Made by a program: the position numbers and the translations under genes
Notes under the pieces: model-generated
What the model saw: only the letters and a program-made list of their open reading frames with translations
What the model was told of the DNA's origin: nothing
The model's database searches: none
Assembly (NCBI GenBank): GCA_018262385.1
Contig: JAGSPQ010000313.1
Span: forward strand, 1-5,417
Length of the DNA: 5,417 bases
Direction of reading: 5' to 3'
From: Myxococcaceae bacterium
Lineage (GTDB): Bacteria; Myxococcota; Myxococcia; Myxococcales; Myxococcaceae
Shown: positions 1-5,417 of the stretch, piece by piece
Layout: each line of letters begins with the position of its first letter
Position numbering within the stretch: the stretch's first letter is position 1

Positions 1-180
1 TTCCTCCAGCTCCTCGGGGCAACGAACCGCGTGCTCGACAACCTCGACCCGTACGTTCCGCGCTCAGCCTGCTACTTCGACAGCCGAGACCGAACGAAGG
101 GCGGTGCGATCTTCTCCCGATGGAGCGTGATCGTTCCGCAAGCCCTGCTGGGCCACATCAAGTCGGCTAGAGGCGGTTAG
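1..180 (+). CDS. C-terminal end of an unrecognised protein (5' truncated)
   Basis: Frame 1 is open from the first base to a TAG at 178-180, giving 59 residues that begin FLQLLGATNRVLDNLDPYVP and end HIKSARGG. No start is visible and the gene must begin before the window. Most third codon positions are G or C, as in the neighbouring genes, which supports real coding. I do not recognise the family. The visible part is soluble-looking and mixed in charge, with one Cys (residue 24 of the fragment), an Arg/Asp-rich stretch (SRDRTKGG) and a hydrophobic run (WSVIVPQALLGHI) near the end. There is no transmembrane segment and no known catalytic motif. The gene converges on pntB and overlaps its stop codon by 4 bases. 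With so little sequence, a function cannot be assigned. A chance open frame is possible but less likely, given the codon bias and the clean ending exactly at the operon end. Confidence 0.6.
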   Translation, partial: FLQLLGATNRVLDNLDPYVPRSACYFDSRDRTKGGAIFSRWSVIVPQALLGHIKSARGG

Positions 181-1568
181 AGGGCCTTCATCTCGGTGAC
201 CAGCTTCTGCAGCGTCGCCTTCGCATCGCCGAAGATCAGCGAGGTCTTCTCGTCGAAGAACAGCGCGTTCTCGATCCCGGCGAAGCCGGTGCCCTTGCCC
301 CGCTTGAGCACGAAGATCTGCCGCGCCTGATCGACGTTGAGAATCGGCATCCCGTAGATCGGGCTGTTCGGATCGCGCTTGGCGGCGGGGTTCACCACGT
401 CGTTGGCGCCGATCACGATCGCCACGTCCACCGTCGCGAACTGGTCGTTGATCTCCTCCATCTCGACCATCTTCTCGTACGGCACGTTCGCCTCGGCGAG
501 CAGCACGTTCATGTGGCCCGGCATCCGGCCCGCCACCGGGTGGATCGCGTACTTCACGTCCCCTCCGCGCTTCTCCACCTGCTCGGCCATCTCGCGCACC
601 AACTGCTGCGCCTGCGCCACCGCCAGGCCATAGCCCGGCACCACCACCACCGAGCGGGCGAACGCCAGCGTCGCCGCCGCGTCCTCGGGCGAGATCCCCT
701 TCATCTCTCCGGTGGTGAGCGCCGCCGCTCCGCCCTTCGGGGCCGCTCCGAAGGCGCCGAACAGCACGTTGGCGAACGAACGGTTCATCGCCTTGCTCAT
801 CAGCACCGAGAGCAGGAACCCCGACGCGCCGTCGAGCGCGCCGCAGATGATCAGCACGTTGTTGCCGATCGCGAACCCGGTCGCCGAGGCGGCGAGCCCC
901 GCGTAGCTGTTGAGCAGCGAGACCACCACCGGCATGTCGGCGCCGCCGATCGGCAGCACCATCGAGAGGCCGATCACGAACGACAGCCCGACCAGCGCAT
1001 AGAACGCCCACTGCTGGGTTGGGTCGTAGACGAGGTAGCCGAACAGCCCGAGCGCCCCGGCGAACAGGGTGAGGTTGACGTAGTTCTGCCCGCGGAAGGT
1101 GATCGGCTTGCCGGAGATCAGCTCCTGCAGCTTGCCGAAGGCGACGAAGCTGCCCGAGACGGTGAGCGCGCCGAACAGCACCTCGAACCCCAGCGCCCCC
1201 ATCATCGCCCGCGGCAGCTCCTGATTGGCGAGGTGGTGCGAGTAGTACTCGGCCACGCCGACCAGGGTCGCGGCGAGCGCGCCGAACATGTGGGAGATCG
1301 CGATCCGCTGCGGCATCGCGGTCATCGCCACCTTGGTGCCCAGCGGCCAGCCGATGATCGTCCCGAGGGTGAGGCCGACCAGCACCCACCCGTAGCTGAC
1401 GATCTCGTGGTGCATCAGCGTACCGGCGACCGCCACCACCATCCCGATTGCCGCCAGCTGCATTCCGCGCCGCGCCGTCTCGGGCTTGGTCAGGCTGCGC
1501 AGGCCGAGGATGAAGAGCACCGAGGCGATCAGGTACGCCGCGTCGGTGAGGATCTGCTGGGTGGTCAC
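177..1568 (-). CDS. pntB: NAD(P)+ transhydrogenase, beta subunit (PntB)
   Basis: This is the membrane and NADP(H)-binding subunit of the Re/Si-specific, proton-translocating transhydrogenase (NADH + NADP+ + H+ out = NAD+ + NADPH + H+ in). It has 463 residues, matching the family (about 460). Roughly residues 1-260 are very hydrophobic, with about nine membrane helices (domain II). They include the His of AISHMFG (H93) and the GGADMPVVVSLLNSY segment (D211, N220), which align with the E. coli proton-path residues His91, Asp213 and Asn222. Residues about 290-463 form NADP-binding domain III: PGYGLAVAQAQ (311-321), HPVAGRMPGHMN (343-354), IGANDVVNP (386-394, with D390) and the KR pair (422-423) expected at the NADP 2'-phosphate, followed by GDAKATL. 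The start is GTG at 1566-1568, overlapping the pntAB stop as GTGA. A GGAGG lies 10 bases upstream (1579-1583), inside the end of pntAB. It is the last gene of the operon and its TAA at 177-179 overlaps the convergent gene. The identification is very secure. Confidence 0.97.
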   Translation of the reverse strand: MTTQQILTDAAYLIASVLFILGLRSLTKPETARRGMQLAAIGMVVAVAGTLMHHEIVSYGWVLVGLTLGTIIGWPLGTKVAMTAMPQRIAISHMFGALAATLVGVAEYYSHHLANQELPRAMMGALGFEVLFGALTVSGSFVAFGKLQELISGKPITFRGQNYVNLTLFAGALGLFGYLVYDPTQQWAFYALVGLSFVIGLSMVLPIGGADMPVVVSLLNSYAGLAASATGFAIGNNVLIICGALDGASGFLLSVLMSKAMNRSFANVLFGAFGAAPKGGAAALTTGEMKGISPEDAAATLAFARSVVVVPGYGLAVAQAQQLVREMAEQVEKRGGDVKYAIHPVAGRMPGHMNVLLAEANVPYEKMVEMEEINDQFATVDVAIVIGANDVVNPAAKRDPNSPIYGMPILNVDQARQIFVLKRGKGTGFAGIENALFFDEKTSLIFGDAKATLQKLVTEMKAL

Positions 1569-1876
1569 TTCTTCTCCCCCTCCGGCAGGTGCGCCTTCGG
1601 GCCCTTGAACATCTTCAGCATCCGGTCGGTGATGATGAAGCCGCCGACGCAGTTGATCGTCGCGCAGGTGACCGCGATCACCCCCAGCACGGTCGCCAGG
1701 TCGTTGCGGTTGCTGCCGGCGACGACCAGCGAGCCGACGAGCGAGATGCCCGAGATGGCGTTGGTCGCCGACATCAGCGGGGTGTGCAGCAGCGGCGGCA
1801 CCCGGGTGATCACCTGGAAGCCGACGAAGCCCGCGAGGATGAAGACGTACAGCTCGGCAATCGCCGTGTGAGTCAT
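1565..1876 (-). CDS. pntAB: NAD(P)+ transhydrogenase, small membrane alpha-2 subunit (PntAB)
   Basis: This is the small membrane part of the alpha chain, kept as a separate protein in three-subunit transhydrogenases such as that of Rhodospirillum rubrum, and fused to PntAA in E. coli. It has 103 residues with three predicted membrane helices, at about 8-24, 41-54 and 61-83, which contribute to proton-translocating domain II. The family signature VPPLLHTPLMSATNAISGI (26-44) is intact, as is the FIITDRMLKMF segment (80-90). The tail KGPKAHLPEGEKK is charged and polar. The ATG at 1874-1876 overlaps the pntAA stop as ATGA, and a GGAG (1887-1890) lies 10 bases upstream. Its own TGA overlaps the pntB GTG. 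The double overlap suggests translational coupling and matched subunit amounts. Nothing looks degraded. Confidence 0.95.
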   Translation of the reverse strand: MTHTAIAELYVFILAGFVGFQVITRVPPLLHTPLMSATNAISGISLVGSLVVAGSNRNDLATVLGVIAVTCATINCVGGFIITDRMLKMFKGPKAHLPEGEKK

Positions 1877-2982
1877 GATCGAACCGCTCCGTCGTGGGTG
1901 ACCAGCATCGCCTTGACGATGTCGTCGGTGAGGTCCAGCCGGGGGGCGCCGTCCTTCACCAGCAGCGTCAGCAGGGTGAGCAGGTTGCGCGCATACATCA
2001 TGCTCGCGTGGAGCGGCACGGTGGCCGCGAGGTTGGTGGGCCCGATCACGGTGACGCCGTTGACGTCGATCGTCTGCCCGGCCTTCGTCAGCTCGCAGTT
2101 GCCGCCCGTCTCGGCGGCGAGGTCGACGATCACCGCGCCGCGCTTCATCGTCTCCACCATCTTGGCGGTGATCAGCCGCGGAGCGGCCTTGCCCGGGATC
2201 TGCGCGGTGGTCACCACCACGTCCATGTCCGGCAGCTGCCGGCCGACCGCCTCGAGCACCCGCCGCTGCTGATCCTCGGCCAGCTGGGCCGCGTAGCCGC
2301 CGGCGGCCTCCGCCTCCTTCCCCACCCCTTCGACCTCGACGAACTTCGCGCCGAGGCTCATCACCTGCTCCTTCACCGCCGGGCGGACGTCGAAGGCCGA
2401 GACCACCGCGCCCAGGCGCTTGGCGGTGGCGATCGCCTGGAGGCCGGCGACGCCGGCTCCGAGCACGAACACCTTCGAGGGGGTCAGCGTCCCCGCGGCG
2501 GTGGTGAGCATCGGGAACAGCCGCGGGCAGTGCGAGGCACCGAGCAGCACCGCCTTGTACCCGGCGACGGTCGCCTGCGACGACAGCGCGTCGACCGACT
2601 GGGCGCGGGTGGTGCGCGGCACCTTCTCCATCGCCATCGCGTTCACCTTCGCGCCGGCGAGCTGGGCGAGCAGCGGGCCTGCGCTCGAGGGCTGGATGAA
2701 GCAGACGAGCAGACAGCCCGCGGGCAGCTGCTTGACCTCTTCCTCGCTGGGCCGGTGGACCTTGAGCACCACCCCGGCGCCGGCCAGGGTGGCCTCGGCG
2801 GTCGGCTCGATGGTCGCGCCCGCCTTGGCGAACTGGGCGTCGTCGATTCCCGCCGCCTCGCCGGCACCGCGCTCGACCGCCACGGTCAGCCCGAGCTTGA
2901 TCAACTTCTGAACTGATTCAGGGACCTGCGCCACCCGCCGCTCGTCCCCTGCCGTCTCCTTCAATACCGCGACCCGCGTCAT
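1873..2982 (-). CDS. pntAA: NAD(P)+ transhydrogenase, NAD(H)-binding alpha-1 subunit (PntAA)
   Basis: This is the soluble, peripheral NAD(H)-binding subunit (domain I) of the proton-translocating transhydrogenase. It transfers hydride between NADH and the NADP bound on PntB. It has 369 residues and belongs to the alanine dehydrogenase/PNT superfamily. The N-terminus reads MTRVAVLKETAGDERRVAQVPESVQKL, as in the family (KETxxxERRVAxxPES). The RQD loop TRAQSVDALSSQ is present: R123, Q128, D131 and S134 align with R. rubrum Arg127, Gln132, Asp135 and Ser138, which contact the nicotinamide. The dinucleotide fold motif is GAGVAGLQAIATAKRLGA (175-192), with D198 at the end of beta-2 consistent with NAD rather than NADP. 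GGYA (228-231) marks the mobile loop Tyr. There is no membrane segment, as expected for the split form. The start is ATG at 2980-2982, with AGGTGG (2990-2995) 7 bases upstream. It is the first gene of the operon and divergent from the aldehyde dehydrogenase. An alanine dehydrogenase is excluded by the RQD loop and by the pntAB/pntB neighbours. Confidence 0.96.
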   Translation of the reverse strand: MTRVAVLKETAGDERRVAQVPESVQKLIKLGLTVAVERGAGEAAGIDDAQFAKAGATIEPTAEATLAGAGVVLKVHRPSEEEVKQLPAGCLLVCFIQPSSAGPLLAQLAGAKVNAMAMEKVPRTTRAQSVDALSSQATVAGYKAVLLGASHCPRLFPMLTTAAGTLTPSKVFVLGAGVAGLQAIATAKRLGAVVSAFDVRPAVKEQVMSLGAKFVEVEGVGKEAEAAGGYAAQLAEDQQRRVLEAVGRQLPDMDVVVTTAQIPGKAAPRLITAKMVETMKRGAVIVDLAAETGGNCELTKAGQTIDVNGVTVIGPTNLAATVPLHASMMYARNLLTLLTLLVKDGAPRLDLTDDIVKAMLVTHDGAVRS

Positions 2983-3055
2983 GACAAATCCACCTAATAC
3001 GACTCAGTCGGTTGAGGCATCGAAATAGAGGCAAGGGTGTTGCTAAGAAGCGCGG
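2983..3055. promoter_or_regulatory. Divergent intergenic region between pntAA and the aldehyde dehydrogenase
   Basis: These 73 bases separate two divergent start codons and are clearly richer in A and T than the flanking genes. The region holds the pntAA ribosome-binding site (AGGTGG on the minus strand, 2990-2995) and must hold the pnt operon promoter and probably that of the dehydrogenase. I could not find a convincing sigma-70 -35/-10 pair on either strand. TTGAGG (3012-3017, plus strand) resembles a -35 but has no good -10 at the right distance. An 11-base palindrome, CGACTCAGTCG, lies at 3000-3010. In front of the dehydrogenase there is only a weak purine run (AAGAAG, 3045-3050). The regulatory role is inferred from position. 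The exact promoters are not identified. Confidence 0.5.
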
Positions 3056-4555
3056 ATGACCGCGAACCCATCGGCATCGACCAAGCACAACAACTACATC
3101 GGCGGCGAGTGGCTGGCCCCCTCGACCGGGAACTGGGCGCCCAACCGCAACCCGGCGGACCTCGACGATGTGATCGGCCAGTACCCCGTCTCCGGCGAGA
3201 AGGACGCGCTCGAGGCGATCGCGGCGGCGAAGGCGGCGTTCCCGGCGTGGGCGGCGACCCCCGGCCCGGCGCGGGGGCGGTTCCTCGCCAAGGCGGTCGA
3301 GCTGTTCCGTGCCCGGGTCGACGACTTCGCCCGGATGCTGTGCCGCGAAGAGGGCAAGACCTTCGCCGAGTCGAAGGGCGAGGTGAACAAGGGGATCGCC
3401 CTGTTCGAGTTCTACGCCGGTGAGGGCTTTCGCACCCACGGCAAGACGCTGCCTTCCGAGAGCCGGCAGACGCTGACCTTCACCCTGCGCCAGCCGCTGG
3501 GCGTGGTGGCGCTGGTCACTCCGTGGAATTTCCCGTTCGCGATTCCGGCCTGGAAGTCGGCGCCCGCGCTGGTGACCGGCAACACGGTGGTGCTCAAGCC
3601 CGCCTCCAACACCCCGGGCACCGCGACGATGATGGCGCAGGTGATGCACGACGCTGGCTTCCCGAAGGGCGTCTTCAACCTCATCACCGGCCCCGGTGGC
3701 GCGGTGGGAAACACGCTGGTCGACAGCAAAGACGTCCAGGCGGTCAGCTTCACCGGCAGCAACAGCATCGGCCTCGCGCTCAACCAGCGCTGCGCGAAGC
3801 GGGGCATCCGGGTGACGGCGGAGATGGGCGGCAAGAACCCGGTGGTGGTGCTCGACGACGCGGATCTCGAGCTGGCCGCGACCGGAATTCTGCAGGGCGC
3901 GTTCGGCTCGACCGGGCAGCGCTGCACCGCGACCTCGCGGGTGGTGGTGCAGAGGGGAATCGCCCCGAAGCTCACCGAGTTGCTCGTCGCCGGAGCAAAG
4001 AAGCTCAAGGTCGGCAACGGCCTCGAGACCGGCATCGACATGGGCCCGGCGGTCGACGAGGCGCAGCTGAAGACGGACCTCGACTACATCCAGTACGGGC
4101 TGTCGGAAGGGGCGAAGCTGCTGTGCGGCGGCAACCAGCTGAAGGAAGGCGCGCTGGCCCGCGGCTTCTTCGTCGAGCCGACCATCTTCTCCGGAGTGAA
4201 GATCGGCCACCGGCTGCACCAGGAAGAGGTCTTCGGGCCGCTGATCGCGATCGTCGAGGTGGGTGACTTCGAAGAGGCGCTCCACGCGGCAAACGCGGTG
4301 GAGTTCGGCCTCTCGGCCAGCATCTACACGCGCGATGCGAACACGGCGATGAAGTTCGTCGAGCGCTCGGAGGTGGGGATGGTGCACGTCAACAACCCCA
4401 CCGTGGGCGGCGAGGCGCAGCTTCCGTTCGGCGGCTGGAAGTCGACCGGGGTCGGCGAGCGCGAGATGGCCGAAGAGGGCGCGATGTTCTTCACCCAGCT
4501 GAAGACGGTGTTCTTCGACTACACCGGCGCCGCCCGCACCTCGAAGAACTACTAA
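3056..4555 (+). CDS. NAD(P)+-dependent aldehyde dehydrogenase, 2,5-dioxopentanoate dehydrogenase-like
   Basis: This cytosolic enzyme oxidises an aldehyde to a carboxylic acid with NAD(P)+. It has 499 residues, full length for the ALDH superfamily. Visible motifs, in order: PWNFPFAIP with oxyanion Asn N158; VVLKPASNTP with cofactor Lys K181; FTGSNSIG (232-239) of the nucleotide fold; AEMGGKNPVVV with general base E256; STGQRCTATSRV with nucleophile C290; EEVFGP with E391; and LPFGGWKSTGVGERE (456-470). The overall wording (YIGGEW, NPAD, GEVNKGIALFEFYAGEG, AEMGGKNPVVVLDDADLE, STGQRCTATSR) most resembles B. subtilis YcbD-type alpha-ketoglutarate semialdehyde dehydrogenases of sugar-acid catabolism. 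No sugar-acid genes are visible nearby, so the substrate is uncertain and another semialdehyde is possible. S184 replaces the Glu typical of strict NAD+ enzymes, suggesting NADP+ can be used. The ATG at 3056 is forced by an in-frame TAA at 3044-3046. The ribosome-binding site is weak. The gene ends 5 bases before the convergent esterase. The superfamily is certain and the subfamily moderately likely. Confidence 0.95.
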   Translation: MTANPSASTKHNNYIGGEWLAPSTGNWAPNRNPADLDDVIGQYPVSGEKDALEAIAAAKAAFPAWAATPGPARGRFLAKAVELFRARVDDFARMLCREEGKTFAESKGEVNKGIALFEFYAGEGFRTHGKTLPSESRQTLTFTLRQPLGVVALVTPWNFPFAIPAWKSAPALVTGNTVVLKPASNTPGTATMMAQVMHDAGFPKGVFNLITGPGGAVGNTLVDSKDVQAVSFTGSNSIGLALNQRCAKRGIRVTAEMGGKNPVVVLDDADLELAATGILQGAFGSTGQRCTATSRVVVQRGIAPKLTELLVAGAKKLKVGNGLETGIDMGPAVDEAQLKTDLDYIQYGLSEGAKLLCGGNQLKEGALARGFFVEPTIFSGVKIGHRLHQEEVFGPLIAIVEVGDFEEALHAANAVEFGLSASIYTRDANTAMKFVERSEVGMVHVNNPTVGGEAQLPFGGWKSTGVGEREMAEEGAMFFTQLKTVFFDYTGAARTSKNY

Positions 4556-4560
4556 GGCCG

Positions 4561-5417
4561 CTACGGCTTGGGGTGGGCGGCGAGGAAGTTCCACACCTCG
4601 TTGCCCCAGTTGGCGTTGAGGCCGGGGATGTGAGGGCTGCCTTCCATCGACCACAGCTCGGCGGCGCCGCCCGCAGCGCAGGTGTGGGCCGAGCGCCTGG
4701 TCTCGCTGCCCAGGACGTTGGGGTCGAGATCGAACGTCGAGCTGAGGCTGACCGGAGTTGCGCTGCAGCCGTTGAGGGTCGACCAGCCCTGCACCGTCTC
4801 GACGGCGCCCGGGTAGGGGAAGGGGCCGTTCGAGCCGCCGGCGTAGTTGATGGTGGTGTCGAGGCTGCCGTGCACCTGGAGCACCGAGACCTTGCTCGTC
4901 GGCTGGCACTGGGTGAGCACCTTCCAGTTGGCGCCGGCGAGGCTGACGATCGCGGCGATCCGCTCCGACTTGTCGCAGGCCATCCGGTGCGACATGAAGC
5001 CGCCGTTCGAGTGACCGACCAGGTAGACGCGCTTCGGGTCGACCCGGAACTTGATCGCGGCGTCGTCGAGGATCGCGGTGAGGTACTTCACGTCGTCGAT
5101 GATCGGCGCGACGAAGTTGCAGCAGGCGTCGGTCGCGTTCCAGAACCGCTTGCCGGTGGCGTCGAGCGTCCCGTCGGGAGTCGCGAGCAGGAACTTCTTG
5201 GCGTTCGCGAGGGTGGTGAAATCGAAGTAGTTGTTCTGGATCGCGCCGGTGGCCCCGTACCCGTGGAGCAGGACCAGCATCGGCACCGTTCCGCCGTCGT
5301 AACCGCCGGGGACGATCAGCGTGTAGGGCCGCGCCGCCAGGATCGCCTGCTGCTCGGGGGTGAGCCCGGCGTCCGTCCCCGCGCCACCCGCCGTGCCGCC
5401 GCCCGCGCCGCCCGCGG
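4561..5417 (-). CDS. Secreted alpha/beta-hydrolase, PHB depolymerase/feruloyl esterase (LpqC-like), N-terminus outside window
   Basis: This is a probable extracellular esterase. The frame stays open from the TAG at 4561-4563 to the window edge, giving 284 visible residues. The GTG at 5284-5286 is internal, because family sequence (RPYTLIVPGGYDGGTVPMLVLLHGYG) continues across it. Upstream of that is a Gly/Ala/Thr-rich stretch (about 5371-5417), typical of a linker after a signal or lipoprotein peptide. That peptide itself is not visible. The hydrolase motifs are the oxyanion strand LLHGYG; the nucleophile elbow GHSNGG, with Ser codon 5008-5010; the probable acid Asp in VHGSLDTT (4858-4860); and the probable catalytic His in GSPHIPG (4630-4632). 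Six Cys, including an ACC pair, fit disulfides in a secreted protein. The family (COG3509-like) includes polyhydroxybutyrate depolymerases, feruloyl esterases and acetylxylan esterases, and the sequence does not decide between these substrates. It converges on the aldehyde dehydrogenase with no obvious functional link. Confidence 0.88.
   Translation of the reverse strand, partial: AGGAGGGTAGGAGTDAGLTPEQQAILAARPYTLIVPGGYDGGTVPMLVLLHGYGATGAIQNNYFDFTTLANAKKFLLATPDGTLDATGKRFWNATDACCNFVAPIIDDVKYLTAILDDAAIKFRVDPKRVYLVGHSNGGFMSHRMACDKSERIAAIVSLAGANWKVLTQCQPTSKVSVLQVHGSLDTTINYAGGSNGPFPYPGAVETVQGWSTLNGCSATPVSLSSTFDLDPNVLGSETRRSAHTCAAGGAAELWSMEGSPHIPGLNANWGNEVWNFLAAHPKP

Noticed and set aside
64..1389. 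Minus-strand open frame (441 codons) in another frame of pntB
   Set aside because: It is on the same strand as pntB but in a shifted frame. The product is Arg/Gly/Asp-rich with no motif, while the pntB frame matches its family over its whole length.
513..1871. Long plus-strand open frame (452 codons) opposite pntB and pntAB
   Set aside because: It lies antisense to secure pnt genes. Its product is a low-complexity run of Arg, His, Glu and Ala with no family motif, which is the usual mirror of GC-rich codon bias.
1894..2916. Plus-strand open frame (340 codons) opposite pntAA
   Set aside because: It is antisense to pntAA and has a His/Arg/Gly/Leu-rich composition and no recognisable domain.
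3012..3040. Possible sigma-70 promoter for the dehydrogenase starting at TTGAGG
   Set aside because: No acceptable -10 hexamer occurs 16-18 bases downstream, where the sequence is GGGTGT-like. It is not reported as a promoter.
2918..4909. Minus-strand open frame of 663 codons spanning the dehydrogenase and the ends of its neighbours
   Set aside because: It crosses three real genes, including the divergent intergenic region, and is made of Arg, Gly, Ala and His repeats with no domain. It is explained by the scarcity of stop codons in GC-rich DNA.
5371..5417. GC-rich triplet-like repeat at the right edge
   Set aside because: The pattern is explained by Gly/Ala codons (GGC, GGT, GCG) of the esterase linker. 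There is no fixed repeat unit that would justify a separate repeat feature.

Overview
The window is GC-rich with strongly GC-biased third codon positions. It looks like ordinary bacterial chromosome. The Gly/Ala-rich linker on a secreted hydrolase, the split three-subunit transhydrogenase and the base composition would fit a myxobacterium-like organism (Myxococcota). That is an impression from style, not a demonstrated placement. I see no insertion sequence, CRISPR array, tRNA, rRNA, phage gene or integration scar.

Layout from left to right: (1) positions 1-180 hold the C-terminal 59 codons of an unrecognised plus-strand gene. (2) Positions 177-2982 on the minus strand hold a three-gene operon, pntAA-pntAB-pntB, encoding the proton-translocating NAD(P)+ transhydrogenase. 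Its genes are joined by 4-base ATGA and GTGA stop/start overlaps. (3) Positions 2983-3055 form a 73-base, comparatively AT-rich divergent intergenic region. (4) Positions 3056-4555 on the plus strand hold an NAD(P)+-dependent aldehyde dehydrogenase closest to the 2,5-dioxopentanoate (alpha-ketoglutarate semialdehyde) dehydrogenase type. (5) Positions 4561-5417 on the minus strand hold a secreted alpha/beta-hydrolase of the polyhydroxybutyrate depolymerase/feruloyl esterase (LpqC) type, whose N-terminus lies beyond the window.

The genes are packed tightly. The two convergent junctions have a 4-base overlap (177-180) and a 5-base gap (4556-4560), so there is no intergenic room for a terminator. 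The only real intergenic space is the divergent region, which must carry the start signals for both the transhydrogenase operon and the dehydrogenase.

Functionally, the transhydrogenase uses the proton-motive force to drive NADH + NADP+ to NAD+ + NADPH. The divergent dehydrogenase has Ser where strictly NAD+-dependent relatives carry an adenine-ribose-binding Glu, so it may use NADP+. The pair could therefore share a role in NADPH balance, but this is inference from adjacency and one residue. I did not find a convincing new biological system. The points worth checking are the divergent control region (including a 12-base match to the T7 promoter core and a small palindrome), the unknown partial gene, and the open N-terminus of the esterase.
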